The notes under the pieces: model-generated | Seen by the model: the letters and a program-made list of their open reading frames with translations, nothing else | The model's database searches: none | Told to the model about the DNA's origin: nothing | Part shown: in pieces, positions 1-9,379 of the stretch | How positions within the stretch are numbered: the first letter of the stretch is position 1 | Layout of the letters: each line of letters opens with the position of its first letter | From: JBMNGW01 sp050950025 | Lineage (GTDB): Bacteria; Spirochaetota; Spirochaetia; Sphaerochaetales; Sphaerochaetaceae | Direction: 5' to 3' | Assembly: GCA_050950025.1 (NCBI GenBank) | Contig: JBMNGW010000001.1 | Span: 1-64,000 of the forward strand | Length of the DNA: 64,000 bases | Translations under genes and position numbers: made by a program

Positions 1-32
1 GTCATAGTATCTCCCATAGAGGCAAATCTGCA

Positions 33-61
33 TTGTCCACCTGCTAAAAATGAAGTAGCAT
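33..61 (+). promoter_or_regulatory. Candidate promoter of murB
   Basis: TTGTCC (33-38) and TAGCAT (56-61) are separated by 17 bases. Each matches the sigma-70 consensus at four of six positions. The expected transcript start falls at about 68, on the GTG start codon of murB, and no Shine-Dalgarno sequence is visible. The reading is a weak promoter of a possibly leaderless message. It is inferred from sequence only. Confidence 0.3.
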
Positions 62-67
62 TGCCTT

Positions 68-985
68 GTGAGTACAACAATAAGTAAAGCAGGTGAAAAA
101 ATCAATATCGAGGCAATTTTTGCCAAGAATGTCCCTTTAGCTTCTTACAGTAGCTTTGCATGTGGTGGCAATGCCGACCTTTTCTTTGCCCCCGCTGATG
201 TACTGCAACTCCAAAGTGCTGTGGCCTGGGCTCGATCCCATACGGTTGAACTCACTATTTTGGCAGGAGGGACAAATGTTCTTATCTCCGATAAGGGAGT
301 GGAAGGACTGGTTATCTCAACAAACCGGTTGAACCATAATCATGTAAGAGGAACTCTTTTTTGTTGTGAAGCAGGCTTATCGATGGACAGTGCCATCAAC
401 AATGCCATAGAACACTCACTGTCGGGCCTTGAACCGTTGGGAGGACTGCCAGGTAGTGTTGGGGGGGCCGTATGGGGCAATGCAGCTGTGCACGAATTAG
501 CCATTGCCCAACTAATTGAGTGGGTAGATTATCTTGATGAGCAAGCGTTGATGCAACGCCTTTGGGCAGTAGATGGGGGTTTTGGCTACAAACACTCCCC
601 TTTTAAGGGGACCAAAGCCGTCATTGTGGAAATTGCCTTTCGCCTGATTGCCAACTCCAATACCAGCCAAGCACGGCTAAGCAAAGAAGCAAGTCGCCAA
701 AAGCGGATTGATGCAGGGCAATTCGAATACCCCTCAGCCGGTTGTATGTTCAAAAACCCCTCTGCGTCCCTTAGTGCCGGTGCCTTAATTGACCAAGCAC
801 AAATGAAAGGGGCCAGTATCGGAGGTGCCTACGTCAGTTCTTCACATGCAAATTTCATCATTAATGCTCAACATACGGCAACCAGTAGCGATATTTTTGC
901 TTTAAGTGAATTAGTAAAAGAACGGGTGCAACAACATAGCGGCATTACTCTCGATCGGGAAATTGTCCTTATCGGGCGATGGTAA
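68..985 (+). CDS. murB: UDP-N-acetylenolpyruvoylglucosamine reductase (MurB)
   Basis: MurB is a cytoplasmic FAD enzyme that reduces UDP-GlcNAc-enolpyruvate to UDP-MurNAc, the second committed step of peptidoglycan precursor synthesis. The 305 residues carry the FAD-binding LAGGTN motif near residue 66, the GGLPGSVGGA segment near 125-134 and the SAGCMFKNP catalytic motif near 223-231. The proton-donor position, Ser in the E. coli enzyme, is Cys226 here; I recall Cys at this place in other family members. The GTG at 68 is the first possible start, because TAG (56-58) closes the frame just upstream. No ribosome binding site precedes it. The 3' end overlaps the convergent gene by 17 bases. Other cell-wall genes in the window are murC, murE, ddl and an amidase. 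Confidence 0.93.
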   Translation: MSTTISKAGEKINIEAIFAKNVPLASYSSFACGGNADLFFAPADVLQLQSAVAWARSHTVELTILAGGTNVLISDKGVEGLVISTNRLNHNHVRGTLFCCEAGLSMDSAINNAIEHSLSGLEPLGGLPGSVGGAVWGNAAVHELAIAQLIEWVDYLDEQALMQRLWAVDGGFGYKHSPFKGTKAVIVEIAFRLIANSNTSQARLSKEASRQKRIDAGQFEYPSAGCMFKNPSASLSAGALIDQAQMKGASIGGAYVSSSHANFIINAQHTATSSDIFALSELVKERVQQHSGITLDREIVLIGRW

Positions 986-2318
986 GAGAAAAAGTACAGC
1001 TTCGTTGTTCATCAAAACTCAATTGCCATACGTAAGGAGAATTACGCTTGGTAAAAAAGATTGAAGCTGTCAGTGAGCTTTGCTGAAATATGCAACGCAC
1101 CCCCATGTGCGATTCTCCGGTATCCCATTTTAGCGAGACTGTTGTGTGTAGTTGGGCAACATCCTCTAAAAGAAACTGGGGACTAATTTCCACTTCCACC
1201 TGCTTCACCGCTGTTTTTACACCGCCTTTTACCGTTAGAATGCGTTTTTCTTTCCCTTTCTGATCCCATTGCCATTGGTATGTCCCAGTGAACACTACAG
1301 AGCTTTTTTTAAAGCGTAGCAGAGCCTCTGTTCCCATCTCTGCTATCCGTTTTTGACTCTGCTGTGCATAGGGAGCCAAAGGATACAGCTGCTCAGAACC
1401 AAACAAAGAGAGATGTAGATCGCCCAAACGATACGAGACGTTGATGTTCTGGCTCCTTTGGGCAACAGAAGAGAGAGTGCTTTGTTGGTACTGGATGACC
1501 CCTGCATAGCGCCCAATTAAAACCGTCTCGGCCTCTATTTGCCAATTAGAGCCAAAGCATATGGCTTTTGCTATCGTGGAGATACTTGGACCAAGCCAAG
1601 AATCATAACTAAAGCGCAGCAAAGCAGAGACAAAATAACCTAGGATATCGTGGTGAGTACAGCTCCAACGGATGTAACCGACTGCCCCATCGCCAATTGG
1701 CAATATCTGATGATTAACCCGATAGGTCTTAATGTCATCTAAGGTCGAATGAACATACGCAGCAGCCAACCGAAATTGATGAAAAGAGTGTGTATACTCT
1801 ACAAGAGTGCCAACTACTAAAGAGTTACTCGTTTTACGAAAAGGGGTATGAGCGTAGATATGAAGTGTAATGTTAGAAGTAGGAACCAAACGCGTTACTA
1901 CTGAACTGAATCCCGGTTTTACCATACTTACTGCTGCTACACGTAAAAAGGAGCCAACAACCTCTTCTCTTTGCGCTTTTGCTAACGAAGCATCTAATAA
2001 TGGTCGCAAACGCCCATCTCCGCTGATATCACCAAATCGTACATACTCATGTTGATACATCCAGTGGAAGTTAAAATCCTCTAGCGTCCCTTTGGGCCTG
2101 TTCCACGTTAGGTAGGAGCGCCCTTGAAACCCATTTGGTGTAACAACAGAGAGCGTAGAAGAAAAAGAAGTCTGATTTGCTCCAAATGTAAGCGTGTTGG
2201 CTCCCCAAATGGTATAAAGAGGATTAAGAGTACATGCCAAAACAAGAACACTGGCCATCAACAGCACTCTCTTCATGCCAAAAGAACCCTGCTTTTGAGA
2301 AGGGTGCATCAAGTGCAT
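969..2318 (-). CDS. Exported beta-rich protein of unknown function, probably outer membrane
   Basis: I do not recognise the family. The 449-residue product starts with a basic segment and a hydrophobic stretch (about residues 15-40) typical of a signal peptide; a Cys at residue 29 after VLA could be a loose spirochaetal lipobox. The remainder alternates polar and hydrophobic residues, is rich in aromatics and has almost no long hydrophobic helix, as in a beta-barrel or beta-sandwich. Met15 (2276) is an alternative start that gives a conventional signal peptide; the upstream ATG has an AAGG five bases before it. It is divergent from ackA and overlaps the end of murB. Function unknown. Confidence 0.7.
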   Translation of the reverse strand: MHLMHPSQKQGSFGMKRVLLMASVLVLACTLNPLYTIWGANTLTFGANQTSFSSTLSVVTPNGFQGRSYLTWNRPKGTLEDFNFHWMYQHEYVRFGDISGDGRLRPLLDASLAKAQREEVVGSFLRVAAVSMVKPGFSSVVTRLVPTSNITLHIYAHTPFRKTSNSLVVGTLVEYTHSFHQFRLAAAYVHSTLDDIKTYRVNHQILPIGDGAVGYIRWSCTHHDILGYFVSALLRFSYDSWLGPSISTIAKAICFGSNWQIEAETVLIGRYAGVIQYQQSTLSSVAQRSQNINVSYRLGDLHLSLFGSEQLYPLAPYAQQSQKRIAEMGTEALLRFKKSSVVFTGTYQWQWDQKGKEKRILTVKGGVKTAVKQVEVEISPQFLLEDVAQLHTTVSLKWDTGESHMGVRCIFQQSSLTASIFFTKRNSPYVWQLSFDEQRSCTFSLTIAR

Positions 2319-2406
2319 TGCCTTTTTATGTATAACGTGGCAGAATAAACGGCGGTTTCAACTAGATGAAAACACGATCTTTAACGCGAATCCACAGGAG
2401 GAAGAC

Positions 2407-3741
2407 ATGGTGATTCTCACTCTCAATTGCGGGAGCTCTTCTGCAAAGTACCAAGTATATGACTGGAACAAAAAAGAGGTTCTGGCAGTCGGCGTTGTTG
2501 AGCGCATTGGCTTGGACTACTCTTTGATAGAGCACAAAAATACGGAGAATGGAGTCTACACCGAAAAAGTCTCCTGCCCTACCCATAAAGAGGCCATTGA
2601 ACTGATAACTAAAATGTTGCTTGACCCACTGCATGGAGTCATTTCCAACCTCAGTGAAATCAGTGTTGTCGGTCACAGGGTTGTTCACGGTGGCGAAAAA
2701 TTTAAACAATCAGTGTTGGTGGACGATCAAGTACTTGCCCACCTCAAAGAACTCATCACACTTGCTCCGCTACATAATCCGGCGAACATCTTGGGCATTG
2801 AAGCTGCTCAAAAAGTTATGCCCGCTATTCCGCATGCCATTATCCTCGATACGGCTTGGCACCAAACCATGGAGCCAGAGGCTTACCTCTATGCCGTTCC
2901 TTATGAGTGGTATCCGGCCTACGATGTGCGCCGCTATGGCTTTCATGGCACCAGTTATGTCTACACTGCCAAACGGGCTGCCGTCCTTTTAGGCAAAGAT
3001 CCCAAGGATACGAACCTCATTATTTGTCATATCGGTAACGGCGCTTCCATTTCGGCAGTTAAAAACGGCGTTGGAGTCGATACCACTATGGGATTGACCC
3101 CCCTGGAAGGCTTGGTGATGGGTACTCGCTGCGGCGATCTTGATCCGGCCATTCTCCCCTATTTGATGAACCGCACCGGTATGAGTGCCAAAGAAATGGA
3201 TTCCATTCTCAATAAGAAAAGTGGCTTGGTTGGTATTTGCGGCATGAGTGACCGCCGGGATGTGCGTGATGCAGCAGCTGCGGGCAACACCAAAGCACAG
3301 TTGGCCATTGCCATTGAATGCCACCGGCTCAAAAAATATATTGGCGCTTATGCAGCGATTTTGGGGCGCGTTGATGCCATTGTATATACTGCGGGAGTTG
3401 GTGAAATGGCTCCTCATATCAGAGAAAAAGCCACTATGGATCTTGAACATCTGGGAATTAAACTCGATGTGGAAAAAAATAAGCTTGCGATGTGTCGCAA
3501 TGCCGAATTAGAAATCAACACCGACGATTCACCGACAAAAATCTTTGTCATCCCCACCGATGAAGAACTGGTAATGACCGAAGATGCCTATGCCTTGGTC
3601 AACGGCACCTATGATGTGCATATGAAGTTCTCCTACTCATTCCAACACAAAGAGTATGTGAATAAAGCACGGCAAGCTGCTTTGCAAGAGGATCTGGAAA
3701 AACGACCGGAGTTGGCTTCAATTTTAGCCAAACCCCTTTAA
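2407..3741 (+). CDS. ackA: Acetate kinase
   Basis: AckA interconverts acetyl phosphate plus ADP and acetate plus ATP, the substrate-level ATP step of acetate fermentation. Residues matching the characterised enzyme's active site are all present: Asn7, Arg91, Asp148, His180, Arg241 and a Glu at 386. Motifs include NCGSSSAKYQ at the N-terminus, RYGFHGTS and MGTRCGDLDP. At 444 residues it is about 40 longer than the usual 400. The extra length is a charged C-terminal tail, which I associate with spirochaetal versions. AGGAGGAAG lies just upstream of the ATG. No phosphotransacetylase gene is adjacent. A strong hairpin terminator follows. Confidence 0.97.
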   Translation: MVILTLNCGSSSAKYQVYDWNKKEVLAVGVVERIGLDYSLIEHKNTENGVYTEKVSCPTHKEAIELITKMLLDPLHGVISNLSEISVVGHRVVHGGEKFKQSVLVDDQVLAHLKELITLAPLHNPANILGIEAAQKVMPAIPHAIILDTAWHQTMEPEAYLYAVPYEWYPAYDVRRYGFHGTSYVYTAKRAAVLLGKDPKDTNLIICHIGNGASISAVKNGVGVDTTMGLTPLEGLVMGTRCGDLDPAILPYLMNRTGMSAKEMDSILNKKSGLVGICGMSDRRDVRDAAAAGNTKAQLAIAIECHRLKKYIGAYAAILGRVDAIVYTAGVGEMAPHIREKATMDLEHLGIKLDVEKNKLAMCRNAELEINTDDSPTKIFVIPTDEELVMTEDAYALVNGTYDVHMKFSYSFQHKEYVNKARQAALQEDLEKRPELASILAKPL

Positions 3742-3746
3742 TCAAC

Positions 3747-3773
3747 AGGAGCGTCCTAGGACGCTCCTTTTTT
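3747..3773 (+). terminator. Rho-independent terminator after ackA
   Basis: An 11-bp stem, perfect and palindromic (centre 3757-3758), is followed by six T. It ends ackA transcription. It also covers the stop codon of the convergent gene, so it may serve both directions, although the T-run on the other strand is poor. Confidence 0.8.
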
Positions 3774-4397
3774 ATGCTTTTCCATTTCTTGAACGAACTT
3801 GACAATGAAGTCGGCTGAATATTGGACTCCCAAAACCGATGAATCAAGGGTCAAATCGTAGAATGTAGCATCTCCCCACGATCCGGCTGCATAGTAATCA
3901 TGGTACTTACGCCGCTCTTTATCATATTTAGCAATGCGGCCAAGAGCCTCTTTGATTTCTATTTGCTCATATTCTGCGATCCGTTTGGCCCTCATATCTT
4001 CAGGGGCGTGAATAAAAATAGAGATGTGGCTTGGGTGGTCTTTGAGAATATAATCAGAGCAGCGTCCCACAATTACGCATGGCCCTTGTTCTCCCAGTTG
4101 TTTAATAATTTCATACTGAGTTAAAAACAACGAGTCGCTTAACGGCATTGTATTGACAGTCGTCGACACATGACCAAAAGAAGGAATTGATGAGGGGACA
4201 GTGTATAAGAAGCGGCTGGCCGCTTTCTCATCCAAGTGCTCAAGCACTTGTTTGCTCATACCGCTTTTTTCTGCTGCCATGGCGATAAGGGCATTATCAT
4301 AAAAAGGAACCTCTAGAGAATCGGCAACCAAACGCCCAATCTCACGGCCTCCGCTGCCAAATTGTCTGCTGATTGAGATGACCGTGTGTATGCTCAT
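3756..4397 (-). CDS. Cytidylate-kinase-like family protein
   Basis: This P-loop nucleotide-kinase-like protein has 213 residues. The N-terminus carries GSGGREIG, the phosphate-binding loop typical of the cytidylate_kin2 family (PF13189). A nucleoside-monophosphate-kinase-like body follows (IVGRCSDY near residue 106, then a basic lid region with KRIAEYE). Its substrate is not known from sequence. Members of this family are common in anaerobes and are distinct from true Cmk, which is encoded separately at 26615-27154. GGAGG lies seven bases before the ATG. The stop codon lies in the ackA terminator stem. It sits downstream of the DUF1846 gene on the same strand with a 59-base gap. Confidence 0.85.
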   Translation of the reverse strand: MSIHTVISISRQFGSGGREIGRLVADSLEVPFYDNALIAMAAEKSGMSKQVLEHLDEKAASRFLYTVPSSIPSFGHVSTTVNTMPLSDSLFLTQYEIIKQLGEQGPCVIVGRCSDYILKDHPSHISIFIHAPEDMRAKRIAEYEQIEIKEALGRIAKYDKERRKYHDYYAAGSWGDATFYDLTLDSSVLGVQYSADFIVKFVQEMEKHKKGAS

Positions 4398-4456
4398 AGG
4401 AACCTCCTGCCCTTATTGTACTAGCAAAAAGAGGCTCTGAAAAGGGAAAATCGGTT

Positions 4457-5968
4457 CTATTCGTCGTGCAAGTTGGCCGAGGGGAAGCGCGGCTCGCTGG
4501 TCGTATGCAATCCTAACTTGCGCAGCCCATTCGAATCACCGGCAGAAGGGAGGTGAGTCAGATGGACTTCGCAGCCTCTAAGCAGCGGCAATTTTTCAAG
4601 AGCATACTGAGCTGAAGGATTAATCGGTGCACTCATTGCCAAGCAAATAAGCGTCTCATCCAAATCAAGAGAAACTCTTTTGCCGCTTAGTACATCCCGC
4701 TTAAGATGTTTAATAGATTCAATGGTTTGCTTAGGTATTAAGTCAATAGCTTTGGGAATACCGGCCAATCGCTTAACAGCATTCAGTACTAAAGCCGAAG
4801 ATGCGTGAAGAAGTTCGGAATTAGAACCACTGGCAATTGAGCCATCAGGCAGTTCAATGGCAGCGGCACATACGACGCCATCCCGCCCTTTGCCTTTGGC
4901 AACCGCTTTTTTCAGTGCTTCATCAGCAGCTCCCACTGTCAGGCGCATTCCGGTGGTCAAATCTAACGATTCCATATGAACTTTAATCCGATTTACCGCT
5001 TCTTGGCTGCCGATTCCCTGAGCATAATCGCAAGCTGCTTGGTAGTAGCGACGAATAATTTCTTGACAAGCCGCTTGGCGCACCAGCTCATCATCAACAA
5101 TACCGCAACCGCAGCGATTAACCCCCATATCGGTAGGTGATTTATATACCGGCGGCGCTTGGGTAATCTTCTCCAAAATTCGTTTTAGCAGGGGGAAGGA
5201 CTCCATTTCTCGTGTGTAGCTGACAGCCTGCTTTTGATACGCAGAGAGGTGGAAATGGTCGATTTGAATGACGTCCCCGATATCGGCTGTAGCCGATTCA
5301 TAGGCAACATTGACCGGATGATCAATAGGCAGATTCCAAATGGGGAATGTTTCAAATTTAGCATAGCCACTTTGCACCCCATTGCGATAATCGTGATACA
5401 GCTGGGACAAGCAAGTAGCCAGCTTGCCACTCCCCGGTCCGGGAGCCGTTACCAATACCACCGGATGGGCAGTCTCTATATAGGGATTAGCCCCATAGCC
5501 TTGGTCGCTGACAATACGCTCAATGTCGGAAGGATAGCCATCGGTGGCATTATGCGTGTGAACGTTGATACCTCGTCTAAGTAACCGATTTTTAAACTGG
5601 ACGGCTGCAGGCTGTTCGTTAAATCGCGTGATAACAACATTGGAAACACGAATTCCCCATTCGGTAAAATCATCAATCATTTTAAAGACATCGGTATCGT
5701 AGGTGATACCGAAGTCACTTCTAATTTTCCTTCTTTCAATATCTTCGGCATAAATACAGACAATGACATCGATGTTATCTTTGAGAGTCTGAAAGACTCT
5801 CATTTTAACATTAGGATCAAAACCAGGAAGCACGCGGGAGGCGTGGTAGTCATACAGTAGCTTCCCCCCGCATTCAAGATAGAGCTTGCCACTAAACTGT
5901 TCCATCCTTTGCAAAATCGACTTGGTTTGCTCCCTCAAATACTTCTCATTGTCAAAGCCTATACTCAT
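4457..5968 (-). CDS. DUF1846 family protein
   Basis: The 503-residue protein matches the length and conserved segments of the DUF1846 family (PF08903). These include an N-terminal GFDNEKYLREQ-type start, a Gly-rich TAPGPGSGK loop near residue 175 that resembles a P-loop, and CGCGIVDD near 286. Structures of the family exist but no biochemical role is established to my knowledge. It is cytoplasmic, with no signal peptide or membrane segment. It lies 15 bases downstream of the DJ-1 gene and probably shares its transcript. Confidence 0.88.
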   Translation of the reverse strand: MSIGFDNEKYLREQTKSILQRMEQFSGKLYLECGGKLLYDYHASRVLPGFDPNVKMRVFQTLKDNIDVIVCIYAEDIERRKIRSDFGITYDTDVFKMIDDFTEWGIRVSNVVITRFNEQPAAVQFKNRLLRRGINVHTHNATDGYPSDIERIVSDQGYGANPYIETAHPVVLVTAPGPGSGKLATCLSQLYHDYRNGVQSGYAKFETFPIWNLPIDHPVNVAYESATADIGDVIQIDHFHLSAYQKQAVSYTREMESFPLLKRILEKITQAPPVYKSPTDMGVNRCGCGIVDDELVRQAACQEIIRRYYQAACDYAQGIGSQEAVNRIKVHMESLDLTTGMRLTVGAADEALKKAVAKGKGRDGVVCAAAIELPDGSIASGSNSELLHASSALVLNAVKRLAGIPKAIDLIPKQTIESIKHLKRDVLSGKRVSLDLDETLICLAMSAPINPSAQYALEKLPLLRGCEVHLTHLPSAGDSNGLRKLGLHTTSEPRFPSANLHDE

Positions 5969-5983
5969 GTGGCCTCCGTAGCC

Positions 5984-6544
5984 TTAGCGTGTAAAGAGAA
6001 TGCGTTCTGCTATCGCATCGGCATGTTTTTTTCCCGAAAGCTTTTCAATGATGGCTAAAGCAAACTCAACAGCACACCCTGCTGCTCGGGCAGTTATAAG
6101 ATTGCCGTCAACACAAACTCGCTCTGTGCCAAATTCAATTTGAGGAGCATAGGTTTCGCTGCCGGGAAAACATACCGCTTTACGCCCTTCAAGGAGCCCT
6201 GTTGGGCCTAGGACTACTGCAGGAGCTGCGCAAATAGCAGCTAAAACGGCACCACTGTTAAATGTCAGAAGAATCTTTTCATTGACTATCCAAGAAGCGG
6301 CTAAATTTTTTGATCCCAAGCCTCCTCCGGGGAGAACCAAAGCATCAAAATCGGTACCAACATCCTCTATGTTGGCGTCGCAGGCCACTGTTATGTCGTG
6401 GGCACCGCGAATTTCAGTTCCGTCGACACCTGCCACCACTACCGCATACCCAGCCCGTCTAAACAAATCGATTGGAACAATGGCTTCAATTTCTTCAAAT
6501 CCCTCTGCCATAGCTACCAGAACGGTAATTTTCTTCTCTTCCAT
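5984..6544 (-). CDS. DJ-1/PfpI family protein
   Basis: This 186-residue single-domain protein belongs to the DJ-1/YajL group of the class I glutamine-amidotransferase-like superfamily. The nucleophile-elbow cysteine is in AAICAAPAVV (about residue 101), and the partner Glu is in GFEEIEA near residue 16. Relatives have been described as redox-sensing chaperones or deglycases, and the exact activity cannot be chosen here. The start codon overlaps the stop of the upstream DAHP synthase gene by one base (TGATG), suggesting translational coupling. Confidence 0.9.
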   Translation of the reverse strand: MEEKKITVLVAMAEGFEEIEAIVPIDLFRRAGYAVVVAGVDGTEIRGAHDITVACDANIEDVGTDFDALVLPGGGLGSKNLAASWIVNEKILLTFNSGAVLAAICAAPAVVLGPTGLLEGRKAVCFPGSETYAPQIEFGTERVCVDGNLITARAAGCAVEFALAIIEKLSGKKHADAIAERILFTR

Positions 6545-7602
6545 CAGTGTTCCCTCCCTTTTCTGAGCGTTTGCACAGCTTTTCTGAGCACTTCTTCAGT
6601 CTCATCCCATCCAATGCAAGCATCGGTAACAGAGACCCCATATTTCAATGCTTCTGGATTATCGCCAATCGTTTGACAACCACTGAAAAGGTTGCTTTCC
6701 AGCATAAAACCCCGTATCTCTTGCTTACCCCAAACAACTTGGTCAATAACTGCCCGGAGCACCCTTTTTTGTCTGTAGGGATCTTTACGTGAATTGGAAT
6801 GGCTGCAATCGACAAGGATTGAGGGGTTTAACTCCATTTTCTCCATCAGCAAAGCGGCCGCTTCCACATCTTCTTCGTAGTAGTTGGGCCCATGATCGCC
6901 GCCGCGAAGAATCAAATGGCCACAGTCATTGCCTACTGTGCGGTAAATAGCCAAGTTCCCCGATTTATCGACGCCGATGAAAGCAGCTCCTTGACGAGCA
7001 CTTTTAATGGCATTGGCCGCCGTTGCATATTCGCCGTTAGTGCTGTTTTTAAAGCCCACAGCGACCGACATACCGCTGGCAAGCGTGCGGTGAGTTTGAC
7101 TCTCATTGGTTCGAGCTCCAATGGAACACCAGCTAAGCATCTCATCAATATACTGGGGGACTATTGGATCGAGCATTTCACAGCCGACTGGCAATCCTAA
7201 ACTGGTAATGTCTATCAACAATTTTCGTGCCGCAGCTATTCCGCTTTGAATGTCGTAGCTGCCATCTAGGTGTGGATCGAGAATCAACCCTTTCCACCCG
7301 CCAATTGTGCGCGGTTTTTCAAAATAGGTGCGCATAACAATGTACAGCTCATCTTGCAATTCATCGGCAAGGACTTTGAGTTTTTGAGCGTACTCCAAAG
7401 CGGCAAGGGGGTCATGAATTGAACAAGGCCCAACAATGGCTAAAAGGCGTTTGTCCTCATGTTTTATAATAGCATTGACAGTTTCCCTTGAAGCGAGAAT
7501 CGAGCGTGTCAGTTCAATGGAAACAGGATGTTGCTCTGAAAGTACATCGGGACTGGCAAGCGGATCTATGTGGCTAATGCGAATGTCTATGTGGCGTTCC
7601 AT
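6544..7602 (-). CDS. aroF: 3-deoxy-7-phosphoheptulonate synthase (DAHP synthase, class I)
   Basis: The enzyme condenses phosphoenolpyruvate and erythrose 4-phosphate to DAHP, the first step of the shikimate pathway. The 352 residues from the ATG at 7602 match the length of the E. coli AroF/G/H paralogues. Motifs include the metal/PEP-binding IVGPCSIHDP, MRTYFEKPRT, GARTNESQTHR and the C-terminal DCSHSNSRKDP. The symbol stands for the paralogue group; which feedback inhibitor applies is not visible. An upstream in-frame TTG (7623) is less likely. No Shine-Dalgarno sequence precedes the ATG, and a candidate promoter sits immediately upstream. It is first in a run with the DJ-1 and DUF1846 genes. 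Confidence 0.95.
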   Translation of the reverse strand: MERHIDIRISHIDPLASPDVLSEQHPVSIELTRSILASRETVNAIIKHEDKRLLAIVGPCSIHDPLAALEYAQKLKVLADELQDELYIVMRTYFEKPRTIGGWKGLILDPHLDGSYDIQSGIAAARKLLIDITSLGLPVGCEMLDPIVPQYIDEMLSWCSIGARTNESQTHRTLASGMSVAVGFKNSTNGEYATAANAIKSARQGAAFIGVDKSGNLAIYRTVGNDCGHLILRGGDHGPNYYEEDVEAAALLMEKMELNPSILVDCSHSNSRKDPYRQKRVLRAVIDQVVWGKQEIRGFMLESNLFSGCQTIGDNPEALKYGVSVTDACIGWDETEEVLRKAVQTLRKGREH

Positions 7603-7611
7603 GATGGTCTT

Positions 7612-7640
7612 TGTATACCACAATGGTCAAGCATCTGCAA
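7612..7640 (-). promoter_or_regulatory. Candidate promoter of the DAHP synthase gene
   Basis: On the minus strand TTGCAG (7640-7635) and TATACA (7617-7612) are 17 bases apart. The predicted transcript start (about 7605) is only a few bases before the ATG at 7602, leaving essentially no leader for a ribosome binding site. Confidence 0.35.
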
Positions 7641-7660
7641 GGAGTCGCACCAAAAGAGAG

Positions 7661-9379
7661 CTACTCCTTTTTCTCTTTTTTATCGCCAGAAATCCCTTTT
7701 TTAAGGTTATAGAGGTAGCGCTTAATCTTCAGGGTGGGAGTCCGTTGAAATGGCTCATCTTGCAGCTCAACACGCCTGATTCGAGAAAATGAACTGAGTT
7801 CTTTATTAATCTCTTCTCGTAGGGATGACAGATAAAACAGAGCCCTCTCTTTAGCTTCCGTAGCCGATATCTTCAGACTCTCAGCCATAAGTTCCAAATC
7901 GAGCTTAATGAGGGCAGCTAGTCCCTCTTCATCGGAAAAAACTAAGGATTCTTGGACAAACGTGCGGTTGTTAATAAGCGATTCAATGATCTCGGGGTAG
8001 ATGTTTTCACCCCCCGGTCCTAATATCATAGTCTTGCTTCTTCCCCGCAAATAAAGGCGTCCTTTAATAATCTCTCCTAAGTCACCGGTTTTAAACCAGC
8101 CGTCTGGGGTAAAAGATTGGCTATTCAACTCATCGTTTTGGTAATAACCGAGCATCACATTTGGCCCCAAGGCCTCTATCTCACCAACTCCATCACCGGC
8201 AATGCGGAGCTGAACCCCTTTTAAAGGAGGTCCGACACTACCGACTTTTGTTTGCTTGGGGCCGCTTCCTGCCAAAAGTGGTGAGGTTTCGGTCAACCCA
8301 TACCCTATGGCATAGGGGAATTTGGACTCTTTAAGGAACTGCTCCACTTCTCTTTCCAAAGCAGCTCCTCCCACGCCAAAGAATTTTAATCTGCCGCCAA
8401 AAGTACCCACTAGTTTTTTACCGATAACTGAGTTGATGAACTTTCTGAAGAATTTTTTGTGGTATAACCGCGATATCTTCGGGTTATTGTTAATTTGAGG
8501 CAGCACGCTACTGCGATAAATCTTTTCAATCAAAAGGGGAACAGAGAGCATGACATGTGGCTTAATTTTCTTTAAGGCAGGTAGTAACAGGCTGGCTGCG
8601 GGAGCTTTACCCAAATAATGAATTTCACAACCGCATGTAAGTGGCAATAAAAAGCCGATAGTAAACTCATACGAATGAGAAAGAGGAAGAATCGATAAAA
8701 AGCGCATGCCACTGCGAACTTTAAAAAATTGGCGGGTAGAGGCAGAAGCATTGCTGCAGAGGTTCTTGTTGCTCAGCATCACCGCTTTGGAGCTGCCGGT
8801 AGTCCCACTGGTATAAATGATGGAAACCAGCTCATCTTCCTCGGTGAACCGTTTTTCCAAGCTTTTTAGGTTGGCTTTGGTCTTTGCCATGTCTTTGCCC
8901 GGGGCCTCGGTAAAATCGACATTAGTGTTAAGTGTCAGGGAAACCGGAGCTGGAATATGAAACAAATCGTCGATGCGTACCAGCAAATGCTCCGCTTCAG
9001 AGGAAAAAGGGAGTGTTTTTTCAAACAAGCGCGAAGAGACAAACAGAGCTTTGCTCTTGCTGTGAGAAAGAATATGCCCAATTTCAAAAGAGGAGAAATC
9101 GGGAAGAATAGGAACTGCAACAGCTCCGGCAGAGACGATGGCCAAATAGGCTATGACCCAGTTAGGGTGATTTTCTCCCAACAGGGCAATTTTCTCCCCT
9201 TGCTGAACCCCTATTTTCATTAAATAAGTAGCAACTGAATCGACTCGCTGAAGCAATTGCTCATAGGTAAGTTGATCTTTTTCTTGGCCAATTAGCGAAA
9301 GAGCCAATCGTTTGCCATGCCGTTTGGCAGAGCGTTCAAGCAAATGGCGAATGGTAAAGATATCTAACTCATGCTTCAT
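7661..9379 (-). CDS. AMP-dependent acyl-CoA synthetase (long-chain fatty acid ligase type)
   Basis: This is an ANL-superfamily adenylating enzyme of 572 residues, expected to activate a fatty acid through acyl-AMP to acyl-CoA. Motifs in order: the P-loop-like YTSGTTGSSKAVMLS near residue 190, YGLTETSPLL near 360, GWFKTGDLG near 425, and a C-terminal Lys-containing PTLKIKRY. There is no signal peptide. It is the last of three genes joined by ATGA-type 4-bp overlaps (ArsC-like, MBL hydrolase, this gene). A second, similar synthetase is encoded at 19347-21086. Substrate chain length cannot be read from sequence. Confidence 0.88.
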   Translation of the reverse strand: MKHELDIFTIRHLLERSAKRHGKRLALSLIGQEKDQLTYEQLLQRVDSVATYLMKIGVQQGEKIALLGENHPNWVIAYLAIVSAGAVAVPILPDFSSFEIGHILSHSKSKALFVSSRLFEKTLPFSSEAEHLLVRIDDLFHIPAPVSLTLNTNVDFTEAPGKDMAKTKANLKSLEKRFTEEDELVSIIYTSGTTGSSKAVMLSNKNLCSNASASTRQFFKVRSGMRFLSILPLSHSYEFTIGFLLPLTCGCEIHYLGKAPAASLLLPALKKIKPHVMLSVPLLIEKIYRSSVLPQINNNPKISRLYHKKFFRKFINSVIGKKLVGTFGGRLKFFGVGGAALEREVEQFLKESKFPYAIGYGLTETSPLLAGSGPKQTKVGSVGPPLKGVQLRIAGDGVGEIEALGPNVMLGYYQNDELNSQSFTPDGWFKTGDLGEIIKGRLYLRGRSKTMILGPGGENIYPEIIESLINNRTFVQESLVFSDEEGLAALIKLDLELMAESLKISATEAKERALFYLSSLREEINKELSSFSRIRRVELQDEPFQRTPTLKIKRYLYNLKKGISGDKKEKKE

